A stretch of DNA of 64,000 nucleotides from Xylocopa sonorina (lineage: Eukaryota > Arthropoda > Insecta > Hymenoptera > Apidae): positions 124,001 to 188,000 of the forward strand of contig NC_135201.1 of assembly GCF_050948175.1 (NCBI RefSeq), given 5' to 3'. Of the stretch, positions 1 through 12,043 are shown in pieces (positions within the stretch are counted from its first letter, which is position 1; each line of letters opens with the position of its first letter). The position numbers and the translations under genes are program-made. Under the pieces are notes generated by a model, which did no database searches, was not told the origin of the DNA, and saw only the letters and a program-made list of their open reading frames with translations.

Positions 1-290
1 AAGGGGGGGCGTGTAACGTCAGGCGTACAGCCTGCCGCCCTCCAGCATCATCCTCGGCGCCCGACGAGGCCTTACACATACGTAGCTGCACCCTGCCACA
101 CAGAACGAGAACCCCTGCAGAACGACAACACGCTCGGCAGCCCAGCTATGGCAGCAGAGCATGGAGCGTCCAGGAGTCAGACTCTTCGCCCTTGCCATGG
201 ACAACGAGACCTGGATGAACGCCACGCCAGCTCAGATGACCTGCACCACATCTCTCCAGAGCCATATTCATACTTTGCGTCTATTTACTC
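1..290 (+). CDS. possible 3' part of a coding exon, cut by the window edge
   Basis: Reading frame 1 is open from the first base to position 291 (97 codons) and meets TAA at 292-294. Just before that stop lies a perfect splice donor, GTAAGT at 291-296, so the exon would end at 290 after two bases of a codon. The first in-frame ATG is at 148, so the beginning of the protein would lie upstream of the window. The segment is GC-rich. The translation is rich in Pro, His, Arg and Ser, with an acidic stretch near the end (SSDDLHHISPEPYSYF). I recognise no domain. A minus-strand frame over 19-225 competes, and an open frame of this length is not rare in GC-rich DNA, so coding status is uncertain. Confidence 0.3.
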
Positions 291-296
291 GTAAGT
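291..296 (+). promoter_or_regulatory. candidate 5' splice site GTAAGT
   Basis: GTAAGT is the full metazoan donor consensus after the exon junction. It sits at the end of the open frame from position 1, directly before the in-frame stop. That placement is what a real exon end would show. The exonic side (ACTC) is not a good match to the usual AG. Confidence 0.3.
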
Positions 297-600
297 CCAT
301 TTTCGTAGCATAAGTACACTACAGACGATTGTACATACAGAACCAACAGCCGAAAATAATTTTAAGTTATAATAAGTACGATGCGCAAGCGAGCGCCCGA
401 CGCGTGCGGCTCGCGCGTTCCGCGAGCCGCCCCGCCACACCGGCCGCCCCACTACGCGGGCCGAGCGGTCGTCCTACTCCGACCGTCCACCCCACCGCGG
501 GGCTCGAGCGACACGCGCGCCCCGCGACCCGAGGAGGTCGCGGACAAGCGACTGGAAGAGCAGAATCGTCGCAACCGGCAATCAAGCCGGATCAATCCGA
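297..600. other. non-repetitive segment with a GC-rich core; no convincing gene
   Basis: AT-rich sequence to about 375 changes to a strongly GC- and CpG-rich block from about 380 to 560, with many GCGCG-type words. Two overlapping plus-strand frames cross it (329-682 and 381-722). Both are dominated by Arg, Pro, Ala and Ser in the GC-rich part. The second includes a charged stretch near 525-590 (EEVADKRLEEQNRRNRQ) that looks somewhat more protein-like, then runs into low-complexity AT-rich DNA. Neither has recognisable domains. The composition could equally be a CpG island-like piece or part of a decayed mobile element. Confidence 0.4.
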
Positions 601-861
601 TCACTCGAGTCTCACTGCCTCCAGGCTTTTCTCTATCCCACTTGGGGATATTCGTTTACTATTTCACAAGTTCCAATTCTAATTTTATTCTAAACTTCGA
701 ATTCTACTACTTCCAGTTCTAGCTTAGCTCTTAGAAATTAACGTTACTTTAAACTAGCGTAGGGAAAAGTTAAAGTGTAAGACTAGGTTTTATCGTAGAA
801 TATATTCATTTATTTTAGTAAATCAGCTCACTGATTATTTCTTCGACTCCTTACATTCTAA
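600..861. other. AT-rich segment with degenerate short repeats; possible LTR-like end
   Basis: Between about 665 and 725 the sequence reiterates loosely TTC(C/T)A(A/G)TTCT-like words. It is followed by AT-rich sequence with no long open frame. A pyrimidine-rich run at about 837-860 precedes the open frame of the next feature and has no AG dinucleotide until 887-890, so it could serve as a polypyrimidine tract. An AT-rich stretch followed by a short leader and a donor site also resembles the end of an LTR plus the leader of an insect retrotransposon, but I cannot identify LTR boundaries or a primer binding site. Confidence 0.25.
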
Positions 862-1157
862 ATCCAATTAACGGCGATCATTAACAAGAGAACTCGACGT
901 GCGGACCGCAAAACCTTTCTACGTCACTTCGCTCGAGAATACTACGGGAAGGAAAACGTCCAGTATTTCTTCAACGCAACGGCTGCTCCTGCGATCCCTG
1001 AGGCACCCGGACGTCCACCGCAGCCGATTTGGAAGCTTATTCCGATCTCGTTGCCGCCTATCAACCCATATCCAGGAACTATTCCGCTCGACGACCCGCG
1101 ACGACCGCACTACCTTCAACGAGGCAACACATTAGAGGCGAACCAAGACAGCTCGAG
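862..1157 (+). CDS. open frame with protein-like composition ending at a splice donor (possible exon or element fragment)
   Basis: Frame 1 is open from 862, just after TAA at 859-861, to 1158. The translation looks like real protein: aromatic residues in YYGKENVQYFF, then a Pro-rich section (PAIPEAPGRPPQP, PISLPPINPYPG), then a polar tail. It has no ATG, so it would be an internal exon. A plausible acceptor is the AG at 887-888 or 889-890, after a pyrimidine-rich tract. The exon would end at 1157, after CGAG, with GTAAGT following. The in-frame TAA is inside the donor, as at 291. The shadow frame 899-1135 has an ATG but is Arg/Ser-rich and stops before the donor. I recognise no family; a gag-like retroelement leader is an alternative. 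Confidence 0.35.
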
Positions 1158-1163
1158 GTAAGT
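1158..1163 (+). promoter_or_regulatory. candidate 5' splice site AG|GTAAGT
   Basis: The sequence around 1156-1163 is AGGTAAGT, a complete match to the metazoan donor on both sides of the junction. It ends the open frame that starts at 862 and supplies that frame's first stop. It lies only about 150 bp from the start of the satellite, so an intron of any gene here would run into, or across, the array. Confidence 0.4.
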
Positions 1164-1314
1164 GAACGCTTCACGTTCATGGTGTTTGTGTTCTGAATAC
1201 GTGTTCGCGTCCCGATCGAACCAGCGTCCGCCGTAATCGCGCGGATCTTTTCGGATATTCGGCTACGCGTCACTCGCGGTAAATTCCGAAATTTTGTGGA
1301 CCCGTGACGTGACA
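1164..1314. other. unique spacer to the satellite boundary
   Basis: About 150 bp of non-repetitive, CpG-containing sequence. It has no open frame I would trust; the minus-strand frame over 1079-1363 runs across the satellite junction and is spurious. No transposon terminus or target duplication is visible at the junction. Confidence 0.5.
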
Positions 1315-2344
1315 CGCATTTACGTTCATTTGAAGCGTATGTGAGGAATACATAACACTTCACAATGAATATTATATCTTATAATAAATCATAGAAATGA
1401 GATGCGATATCGCGTTTTAAGAAGCGTTAGAACACTATTGCTACGATACGTAGACATCTGCAAACGCTATTTCCTTGCAAGGAAGTGTCGCATTTACATT
1501 CATTTGAAGCGTAGACGAGGAATACATAGTACTTCGCAATGAATATTATTTCTTATCATGAAACATAGAAATGAGATCGGATATCGCGTTTTAAGAAGCA
1601 TTACAACTCTATTGCTACGATACGTAGACATCTGCAAACGCTATTTCCCTGCAAGGAAGAGTCGCATTTACATTCATTTGAAGTGTATTCGAGGAATACA
1701 TAACACTTCGCAATGAATATAATATCTTATCATGAATCATAGAAATGAGATGCGATATCGCGTTTTAAGAAGCCTTAGAATTCTATTGCTACGATACTTA
1801 GACATCTACATACGCTATTTCCTAGCAAGGAAGTGTCGCATTTACATTCATTTGAAGCGTAGACGAGGAATACATAGTACTTCGCAATGAATATTATATC
1901 TTATCATGAGACATAGAAATGAGATGCGATATCGCGTTTTAAGAAGCATTACAACTCTATTGCTACGATACGTAGACATCTGCAAACGCTATTTCCTAGC
2001 AAGGAAGTGTCGCATTTACATTCTTTTGAAGTGAATACGAGGTATACATGAGACTTCGCAATGAATATTATATCTTATCATGAGACATAGAAATGAGATG
2101 CAGCATCTCGTTTTAAGAAGCATTAGTACTCTATTGCTTCGATACGTAGACTCCTGCAATCGCTATTTCCTAGCAAGGAAGTGTCGCTTTTAGAATCATA
2201 TGAAGCATAGACGAGGAATACATAACACTTCGCAATGAATATTATATCTTATCATGAATCATAGAAATGAGATGCAATATCGCGTTTAAGAAGCATTACA
2301 ACTCTATTGCTACGATACGTAGAAAACTGCAAACGCTATTTCCC
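1315..2344 (+). repeat. array edge: first six monomers, individually diverged
   Basis: The first units carry private changes seen rarely or nowhere else in the window. Examples are AATAAATC for AATGAATC near 1382, a perfect palindrome TTCCTTGCAAGGAA at 1471-1484, CTACATACG near 1806 for CTGCAAACG, and AGAAAACTGC near 2322. No block-scale copy of this stretch was found further in. This fits the general rule that monomers at array edges escape homogenisation. Confidence 0.6.
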
Positions 2345-3821
2345 AGCAAGGAAGTGTCGCACTTACATTCTTTTGAAGTGAATACGAGGTATACATGAGA
2401 CTTCGCAATGAATATTATATCTTATCATGAGACATAGAAATGAGATGCAGCATCTCGTTTTAAGAAGCATTAGTACTCTATTGCTTCGATTCGTAGACTC
2501 CTGCAATCGCTATTTCCTAGCAAGGAAGTGTCGCTTTTAGAATCATATGAAGCATAGACGAGGAATACATAACACTTCGCAATGAATATTATATCTTATC
2601 ATGAATCATAGAAATGAGATGCGATATCGCGTTTTAAGAAGCAATACAACTCTAGTGCTACGATACGTAGACATCTGCAAACGTTATTTCCTAGCAAGGA
2701 ATTGTCGCATTTACTTTCATTTGAAGTGTATGCGAGGAATACATAACATTTCACAATGAATATTATATCTTATAATGAATCATAGAAATGAGATGCGATA
2801 TCGCGTTTTAAGGAGCTTTAGAATTCTATTGCTACGATGCGTAGACATCTGCAAACGCAATTTCCTGGCCAGGAAGTGTCGCATTTACATTCATTTGAAG
2901 CGTAGACGAGGAATACATAGTTCTTCGCAATGAATATTATATCTTATCATGAGACATAGAAATGAGATGCGATATCGCGTTTTAAGAAGCATTACAACTC
3001 TATTGCTACGATACGTAGATATCTGCAAACGTTATTTCCTAGCAAGGAATTGTCGCATTTACTTTCATTTGAAGTGTATGCGAGGAATACATAACACTTC
3101 GCAATGAATATTATATCTTATAGTGAATCATAGAAATGATATGCGATATCGCGTTTTAAGAAGCGTTAGAACACTATTGCTACGATACGTAGACATCTGC
3201 AAACGCTATTTCCTAGCAAGGAAGTCTCGCATTTACATTCATTTGAAGCGTAGACGAGGAATACATAGTACTTCGCAATGAATATTTTATCTTATCATGA
3301 ATCACAGAAATGAGATACGATATCGCGTTTTAAGAAGCTTTAGAACTCTATTGCTACGATACGTAGACACCTGCATTCGCTATTTCCTAGCAAGGAAGTG
3401 TCGCATTTACAATCATATGAAGCATAGACGAGGAATACATAACACTTCCCAATGAATATTATATCTTATCATGAATCATAGAAATGAGATGCGATACCGC
3501 GTTTTAAGAAGCATTACAAGTCTATTGCTACGATACGTAGATATCTGCAAACGCTATTTCTTAGCAAGGAAGTGTCGCATTTACATTCTTTTGAAGTGAA
3601 TACGAGGTATACATGTGACTTCGCAATGAATATTATATTTTATCATGAAACATAGAAATGAGATGCGATATCGCGCTTTAAGAAGCATTGCAACTCTATT
3701 GCTACGATACGTGGACATCTGCAAGCGCTATTTCCTAGCAAGGAACTGACGCATTTACATTCATTTGAAGTGTAGACGAGGAATACATAACACTTCGCAA
3801 TGAATATTATATCTTATCATG
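2345..3821 (+). repeat. duplicated block, copy 1 (partner 6695-8171, offset 4350 = 25 monomers)
   Basis: About 8.5 monomers match 6695-8171 almost base for base, including rare variants: GCAATACAACTCTAGTGC at 2641 and 6991, TCGTAGACTCC near 2490 and 6840, and the TAGTGAATC variant near 3121 and 7471. I saw only a handful of differences (2344, 2362, one near 3514, and 3561). The match ends at 3821, where the following monomers differ in type. Confidence 0.8.
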
Positions 3822-4029
3822 AGACATAGAAATGAGATGCGATATCGCGTTCTATGAAGCATTACAACTCTATTGCTACGATACGTAGACATCTGCAAAC
3901 GCTATTTCCTAGCAAGGAAGTGTCGCATTTACGTTCATTTGAAGTGTATGCGAGGAATACATAACACTTCACAATGAATAATATATCTTTTCATTAAACA
4001 TAGAAATGAGATGCGATATCGCGTTTTAA

Positions 4030-5075
4030 GAAGCATTACAACTCTATTGCTACGATACGTGGACATCTGCAAGCGCTATTTCCTAGCAAGGAATTGACGC
4101 ACTTACATTCATTTGAAGCGTAGACGAGGAATACATAGTACTTCGCAATGAATATTATATCTTATCATGAATCACAGAAATGAGATGCGATATCGCGTTT
4201 TATGAAGCTTTAGAACTCTATTGCTACGAAACGTAGACATCTGCTAACGCTATTTCCGAGAAAGGAAGTGTCGCATTTACATTCATTTGAAGCGTAGACG
4301 AGGAATACATAGTACTTCGCAATGAATATTTTATCTTATCATGAGACATAGGAATGAGATGCGATATCGCGTTTTAGGAAGCATTACAACTCTATTGCTA
4401 CGATACGTAGACATCTGCAAACGCTATTTCCTAGCAAGGAAGTCTCGCATTTACAATCATATGAAGCATAGACGAGGAATACATAACACTTCGCAATGAA
4501 TATTATATCTTATCATGAATCATAGAAATGAGATGCGGCATCTCGTTTTAAGAAGCATTAGTACTCTATTGCTTCGATACGTAGACACCTGCATTCGCTA
4601 TTTCCTAGCAAGGAAGTGTCGCATTTACGTTCATTTGAAGTGTATGCGAGGAATACATAACACTTCGCAATGAATATTATATCTTATCATGAATCATAGA
4701 AATGAGATGCGGCATCTCGTTTTAAGAAGCATTAGTACTCTATTGCTTCGATACGTAGACACCTGCATTCGCTATTTCCTAGCAAGGAAGTGTCGCATTT
4801 ACGTTCATTTGAAGTGTATGCGAGGAATACATAACACTTCGCAATGAATATTATATCTTATCATGAATCATAGAAATGAGATGCGACATCGCGTTTTAAG
4901 AAGCATTAGTACACTATTGCTTCGATACGTAGACACCTGCATTCGGTATTTCCTAGCAAGGAAGTGTCGCATTTACAATCATATGAAGCATAGACGAGGA
5001 ATACATAACACTTCGCAATGAATATTATATTTTATCATGAATCATAGAAATGAGATGCGATATCGCGTTTTAAGA
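4030..5075 (+). repeat. duplicated block, copy 1 (partner about 8554-9599, offset 4524 = 26 monomers), mosaic
   Basis: Shared rare variants align at a constant 4524 bp: GGAATTGACGCACTTAC near 4090 and 8614, GATGCGGCATCTCG at 4706 and 9230, and GATGCGACATCGCG with ATTCGGTATTT near 4880-4945 and 9404-9469. A sub-segment around 4440-4540 instead aligns best at 4698 bp (27 monomers). That indicates a one-monomer shift or conversion inside the block. Confidence 0.65.
4530..4544. repeat. alternative dyad GAGATGCGGCATCTC in a diverged monomer subfamily
   Basis: Six-base arms GAGATG and CATCTC flank a 3-base loop. In ordinary monomers the same place holds the palindrome GCGATATCGC. Two changes, at monomer phases 92 (T to C) and 96 (G to T), convert one into the other. 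Other examples are at 2095-2109 (loop CAG) and 34,830-34,844 (loop CGA). The same subfamily usually has AGTACTC, CTTCGATACGTAG and CACCTGCATTCG nearby. Confidence 0.75.
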
Positions 5076-5384
5076 AGCATTAGTACACTATTGCTTCGAT
5101 ACGTAGACACCTGCATTCGGTATTTCCTAGCAGGGAAGTGTCGCATTTACAATCATATGAAGCATAGACGAGGAATACATAACACTTCGCAATGAATATT
5201 ATATTTTATCATGAATCATAGAAATGAGATGCGATATCGCGTTTTAAGAAGCATTACAACTCTATTGCTACGATACGTAGATATCTGCAAACGCTATTTC
5301 CTAGCAAGGAAGTGTCGCATTTACGTTCATTTGAAGTGTATGCGAGGAATACATAACACTTCACAATGAATATTATATCTTATA

Positions 5385-5974
5385 ATGAATCATAGAAATG
5401 TGATGCGATATCGCGTTTTAAGAAGCGTTAGAACACTATTGCTACGATACGTGGACATCTGCAAGCGCTATTTCCTAGCAAGGAATTGACGCATTTACAT
5501 TCATTTGAAGTGTAGACGAGGAATACATAACACTTCGCAATGAGTATTATATCTTATCATGAATCACAGAAATGAGATGCGATATCGCGTTTTAAGAAGT
5601 TTTAGAACTCTATTGCTACGATACGTAGACATCTGCAAACGCTATTTCCTAGCAAGGAAGTGTCGCATTTTCATTCATTTGAAGCGTAGACGAGGAATAC
5701 ATAGTACTTCGCAACGAATATTTTATCTTATCATGAGACATAGAAATGAGATGCGATATCGCGTTTTAAGAAGCATTACAACTCTATTGCTACGATACGT
5801 AGACATCTGCAAACGCTATTTCCGAGAAAGGATGTGTCGCATTTACATTCATTTGAAGCGTAGACGAGGAATACATAGTACTTCGCAATGAATATTATAT
5901 CCTATCATGAATCATAGAAATGAGATGCGATAGCGCGATTTATGAAGCATTACAACTCTATTGCTACGATACGT
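5385..5974 (+). repeat. duplicated block, copy 1 (partner 9561-10150, offset 4176 = 24 monomers)
   Basis: About 3.4 monomers are repeated 24 monomers downstream. They share the GAGTATTATATC variant at 5542/9718, CGCATTTTCATTC near 5664/9840, and CCTATCATG near 5901/10077. One visible substitution is TAGCGCG at 5931 against TATCGCG. Because offsets of 24, 25 and 26 monomers occur side by side in 2.3-10.1 kb, one roughly 4.3 kb duplication followed by single-monomer gains and losses is the simplest history. Confidence 0.75.
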
Positions 5975-6694
5975 AGACATCTGCAAACGCTATTTCCTAG
6001 CAAGGAAGTGTCGCATTTACATTCTTTTGAAGTGAATACGAGGTATATATGAGACTTCGCAATGAATATTATATCTTATCATGAGACATAGAAATGAGAT
6101 GCAGCATCTCGTTTTAAGAAGCATTAGTACTCTATTGCTTCGATACGTAGACTCCTGCAATCGCTATTTCCTAGCAAGGAAGTGTCGCTTTTAGAATCAT
6201 ATGAAGCATAGACGAGGAATACATAACACTTCGCAATGAATATCATATCTTATCATGAATCATAGAAATGAGATGCGATATCGCGTTTTAAGAAGCAATA
6301 CAACTCTAGTGCTACGATACGTAGACATCTGCAAACGTTATTTCCTAGCAAGGAATTGCCGCATTTACTTTCATTTCTAGTGTATGCGAGGAATACATAA
6401 CATTTCACAATGAATATTATATCTTATAATGAATCATAGAAATGAGATGCGATATCGCGTTTTAAGGAGCTTTAGAATTCTATTGCTACGATGCGTAGAC
6501 ATCTGCAAACGCAATTTCCTAGCCAGGAAGTGTCGCATTTACATTCATTTGAAGCGTAGACGAGGAATACATAGTTCTTCGCAATGAATATTATATCTTA
6601 TCATGAGACATAGAAATGAGATGCGATATCGCGTTTTAAGAAGCATTACAACTCTATTGCTACGATACGTAGACATCTGCAAACGCTATTTCCT

Positions 6695-8171
6695 AGCAAG
6701 GAAGTGTCGCATTTACATTCTTTTGAAGTGAATACGAGGTATACATGAGACTTCGCAATGAATATTATATCTTATCATGAGACATAGAAATGAGATGCAG
6801 CATCTCGTTTTAAGAAGCATTAGTACTCTATTGCTTCGATTCGTAGACTCCTGCAATCGCTATTTCCTAGCAAGGAAGTGTCGCTTTTAGAATCATATGA
6901 AGCATAGACGAGGAATACATAACACTTCGCAATGAATATTATATCTTATCATGAATCATAGAAATGAGATGCGATATCGCGTTTTAAGAAGCAATACAAC
7001 TCTAGTGCTACGATACGTAGACATCTGCAAACGTTATTTCCTAGCAAGGAATTGTCGCATTTACTTTCATTTGAAGTGTATGCGAGGAATACATAACATT
7101 TCACAATGAATATTATATCTTATAATGAATCATAGAAATGAGATGCGATATCGCGTTTTAAGGAGCTTTAGAATTCTATTGCTACGATGCGTAGACATCT
7201 GCAAACGCAATTTCCTGGCCAGGAAGTGTCGCATTTACATTCATTTGAAGCGTAGACGAGGAATACATAGTTCTTCGCAATGAATATTATATCTTATCAT
7301 GAGACATAGAAATGAGATGCGATATCGCGTTTTAAGAAGCATTACAACTCTATTGCTACGATACGTAGATATCTGCAAACGTTATTTCCTAGCAAGGAAT
7401 TGTCGCATTTACTTTCATTTGAAGTGTATGCGAGGAATACATAACACTTCGCAATGAATATTATATCTTATAGTGAATCATAGAAATGATATGCGATATC
7501 GCGTTTTAAGAAGCGTTAGAACACTATTGCTACGATACGTAGACATCTGCAAACGCTATTTCCTAGCAAGGAAGTCTCGCATTTACATTCATTTGAAGCG
7601 TAGACGAGGAATACATAGTACTTCGCAATGAATATTTTATCTTATCATGAATCACAGAAATGAGATACGATATCGCGTTTTAAGAAGCTTTAGAACTCTA
7701 TTGCTACGATACGTAGACACCTGCATTCGCTATTTCCTAGCAAGGAAGTGTCGCATTTACAATCATATGAAGCATAGACGAGGAATACATAACACTTCCC
7801 AATGAATATTATATCTTATCATGAATCATAGAAATGAGATGCGATACCGCGTTGTAAGAAGCATTACAAGTCTATTGCTACGATACGTAGATATCTGCAA
7901 ACGCTATTTCCTAGCAAGGAAGTGTCGCATTTACATTCTTTTGAAGTGAATACGAGGTATACATGTGACTTCGCAATGAATATTATATTTTATCATGAAA
8001 CATAGAAATGAGATGCGATATCGCGCTTTAAGAAGCATTGCAACTCTATTGCTACGATACGTGGACATCTGCAAGCGCTATTTCCTAGCAAGGAACTGAC
8101 GCATTTACATTCATTTGAAGTGTAGACGAGGAATACATAACACTTCGCAATGAATATTATATCTTATCATG
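6695..8171 (+). repeat. duplicated block, copy 2 (partner 2345-3821)
   Basis: This is the second copy of the 25-monomer-offset duplication. Its left part is also related to 6,000-6,600 at an offset of 696 bp (4 monomers): the GCAATA variant occurs at 6295 and 6991, and the GATGCAGCATCTCG variant is in both. So this part of the array has been through at least two rounds of copying. Confidence 0.75.
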
Positions 8172-8725
8172 AGTCACAGAAATGAGATGCGATATCGCGT
8201 TTTAAGAAGTTTTAGAACTCTATTGCTACGATACGTAGACATCTGCAAACGCTATTTCCGAGAAAGGAAGTGTCGCATTTACATTCATTTGAAGCGTAGA
8301 CGAAGAATACATAGTACTTCGCAATGAATATTTTATCTTATCATGAGACATAGAAATGAGATGCGATATCGCGTTTTAAGAAGCATTACAACTCTATTGC
8401 TACGATACGTAGATATCTGCAAACGCTATTTCCTAGCAAGGAAGTGTCGCATTTACATTCATTTGAAGTGTATTTGAGGAATACATAACACTTCGCAATG
8501 AATATTATATCTTATCATGAATCACAGAAATGTGATGCGATATCGCGTTTTAAGAAGCTTTAGAACTCTATTGCTACGATACGTGGACATCTGCAAGCGC
8601 TATTTCCTAGCAAGGAATTGACGCACTTACATTCATTTGAAGCGTAGACGAGGAATACATAGTACTTCGCAATGAATATTATATCTTATCATGAATCACA
8701 GAAATGAGATGCGATATCGCGTTTT
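8041..8725 (+). repeat. duplicated block (partner 10129-10813, offset 2088 = 12 monomers)
   Basis: Both copies share the GAGTCACAG variant (8171 and 10,259) and the unusual GTATTTGAGG variant (near 8469 and 10,557), followed by a monomer with TGTGATGCG. Several scattered substitutions separate the copies, for example GAACTGAC/GAATTGAC and CATAACAC/CGTAACAC. This duplication therefore looks older than those in the array core. Confidence 0.7.
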
Positions 8726-10860
8726 ATGAAGCTTTAGAACTCTATTGCTACGATACGTAGACATCTGCTAACGCTATTTCCGAGAAAGGAAGTGTCGCAT
8801 TTACATTCATTTGAAGCGTAGACGAGGAATACATAGTACTTCGCAATGAATATTTTATCTTATCATGAGACATAGAAATGAGATGCGATATCGCGTTTTA
8901 GGAAGCATTACAACTCTATTGCTACGATACGTAGACATCTGCAAACGCTATTTCCTAGCAAGGAAGTGTCGCATTTACGTTCATTTGAAGCGTAGACGAG
9001 GAATACATAGTAGTTCGCAATGAATATTATATCTTATCATGAATCATAGAAATGAGATGCGATATCGCGTTTTAAGAAGCTTTAGAATTCTATTGTTACG
9101 ATACGTAGACATCTGCAAACGCTATTTCCTAGCAAGGAAGTCTCGCATTTACATTCATTTGAAGTGTAGACGAGGAATACATAACACTTCGCAATGAATA
9201 CTATATCTTATCATGAATCATAGAAATGAGATGCGGCATCTCGTTTTAAGAAGCATTAGTACTCTATTGCTTCGATACGTAGACACCTGCATTCGCTATT
9301 TCCTAGCAAGGAAGTGTCGCATTTACGTTCATTTGAAGTGTATGCGAGGAATACATAACACTTCGCAATGAATATTATATCTTATCATTAATCATAGAAA
9401 TGAGATGCGACATCGCGTTTTAAGAAGCATTAGTACACTATTGCTTCGATACGTAGACACCTGCATTCGGTATTTCCTAGCAAGGAAGTGTCGCATTTAC
9501 AATCATATAAAGCATAGACGAGGAATACATAACACTTCGCAATGAATATTATATTTTATCATGAATCATAGAAATGAGAAGCGATATCGCGTTTTAAGAA
9601 GCGTTAGAACACTATTGCTACGATACGTGGACATCTGCAAGCGCTATTTCCTAGCAAGGAATTGACGCATTTACATTCATTTGAAGTGTAGACGAGGAAT
9701 ACATAACACTTCGCAATGAGTATTATATCTTATCATGAATCACAGAAATGAGATGCGATATCGCGTTTTAAGAAGTTTTAGAACTCTATTGCTACGATAC
9801 GTAGACATCTGCAAACGCTATTTCCTAGCAAGGAAGTGTCGCATTTTCATTCATTTGAAGCGTAGACGAGGAATACATAGTACTTCGCAACGAATATTTT
9901 ATCTTATCATGAGACATAGAAATGAGATGCGATATCGCGTTTTAAGAAGCATTACAACTCTATTGCTACGATACGTAGACATCTGCAAACGCTATTTCCG
10001 AGAAAGGATGTGTCGCATTTACATTCATTTGAAGCGTAGACGAGGAATACATAGTACTTCGCAATGAATATTATATCCTATCATGAATCATAGAAATGAG
10101 ATGCGATATCGCGATTTATGAAGCATTACAACTCTATTGCTACGATACGTGGACATCTGCAAGCGCTATTTCCAGGCAAGGAATTGACGCATTTACATTC
10201 ATTTGAAGTGTAGACGAGGAATACGTAACACTTCGCAATGAATATTATATCTTATCATGAGTCACAGAAATGAGATGCGATATCGCGTTTTAAGAAGTTT
10301 TAGAACTCTATTGCTACGATACGTAGACATCTGCAAACGCTATTTCCGAGAAAGGATGTGTCGCATTTACATTCATTTGAAGCGTAGACGAAGAATACAT
10401 AGTACTTCGCAATGAATATTTTATCTTATCATGAGACATAGAAATGAGATGCGATATCGCGTTTTAAGAAGCATTACAACTCTATTGCTACGATACGTAG
10501 ATATCTGCAAACGCTATTTCCTAGCAAGGAAGTGTCGCATTTACATTCATTTGAAGTGTATTTGAGGAATACATAACACTTCGCAATGAATATTATATCT
10601 TATCATGAATCACAGAAATGTGATGCGATATCGCGTTTTAAGAAGCTTTAGAACTCTATTGCTACGATACGTGGACATCTGCAAGCGCTATTTCCTAGCA
10701 AGGAATTGACGCACTTACATTCATTTGAAGCGTAGACGAGGAATACATAGTACTTCGCAATGAATATTATATCTTATCATGAATCACAGAAATGAGATGC
10801 GATATCGCGTTTTAAGCAGCTTTAGAACTCTATTGCTGCGATACGTAGACATCTGCAAAC

Positions 10861-11762
10861 GCTATTTCCTAGCAAGGAGGTGTCGCATTTACATTCATTT
10901 GAAGCGTGGACGAGGAATACATAGTACTTCGCAATGAATATTTTATCTTATCATGAGACATAGAAATGAGATGCGATATCGCGTTTCAAGAAGCATTACA
11001 ACTCTATTGCTACGATACGTAGACATCTGCAAACGCTGTTTCCTAGCAAGGAAGTGTCGCATTTACGTTCATTTGAAGGGTATGCGAGGAATACATAACA
11101 CTTCATAATGAATATTATATCTTATAATGAATCATAGAAATGAGATGCGATATCGCGTTTTAAGAAGCGTTAGAACACTATTGCTACGATACGTAGACAT
11201 CTGCAAACGCTATTTCCTAGCAAGGAAGTGTCGCATTTACATTCATTTGAAGTGTATGCGAGGAATACATAACACTTCGCAATGAATATTATATCTTATC
11301 ATGAATCACAGAAATGAGATGCGATATCGCGTTTTAAGAAGCTTTAGAACTCTATTGCTGCGATACGTAGACATCTGCAAACGCTATTTCCGAGAAAGTA
11401 TGTGTCGCATTTACATTCATTTGAAGCGTAGACGAGGAATACATAGTACTTCGCAATGAATACTATATCCTATCATGAATCATAGAAATGAGAAGCGATA
11501 TCGCGATTTATGAAGCATTACAACTCTATTGCTACGATACGTGGACATCTGCAAGCGCTATTTCCTAGCAAGGAGTTGACGCATTTACATTCATTTGAAG
11601 TGTAGACGAGGAATACATAACACTTCGCAATGAATATTATATCTTATCATGAGTCACAGAAATGAGATGCGATATCGCGTTTTAAGAAGTTTTAGAACTC
11701 TATTGCTACGATACGTAGACATCTGCAAACGCTATTTCCTAGCAAGGAAGTGTCGCATTTAC
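10861..11762 (+). repeat. five-monomer block present again at 14879-15780 and 19784-20685
   Basis: Marker variants are GCGTGGACGAGG, GCGTTTCAAG, ATTTGAAGGGTATG (11,071; 15,089) and CTTCATAATG, in the same order in each copy. The offset to the second copy is 4018 bp: 23 monomers plus the sum of four small indels and an 18 bp insertion. The third copy is part of the 4905 bp-offset duplication. All copies break within a monomer, near 11,762/15,780, where the next sequence switches from an ACATTCATTTG to a TTTCGTGTG type. Confidence 0.7.
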
Positions 11763-12043
11763 ATTCATTTGAAGCGTAGACGAGGAATACATAGTACTTC
11801 GCAACGAATATTTTATCTTATCATGAGGCATAGAAATGAGATGCGATATCGCGTTTTAAGAAGCATTACAACACTTTTGCTACGATACGTAGATATCTGC
11901 AAACGCTATTTCCTAGCAAGGAAGTGTCGCATTTACGTTCATTTGAAGTGTATGCGAGGAATACATAACACTTCGCAATGAATATTATATCTTATCATGA
12001 ATCACAGAAATGAGATGCGATATCGCGTTTTAAGAAGCTTTAG

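Noticed and set aside
19..225. Minus-strand 68-residue open frame
   Set aside because: It overlaps the longer plus-strand frame that ends at a splice donor, and its Cys/Arg/Val-rich translation looks like an antisense shadow of GC-rich sequence.
600..900. Complete LTR with primer binding site
   Set aside because: The sequence around 840-895 resembles an LTR end plus leader in general look, but I could not find matching TG...CA ends, a second LTR or a tRNA-complementary stretch. It is therefore mentioned only as a possibility.
899..1135. Plus-strand 78-residue open frame with an ATG
   Set aside because: It is shifted from the frame that has protein-like composition, is dominated by Arg, Ser and Thr, and stops before the donor at 1158.
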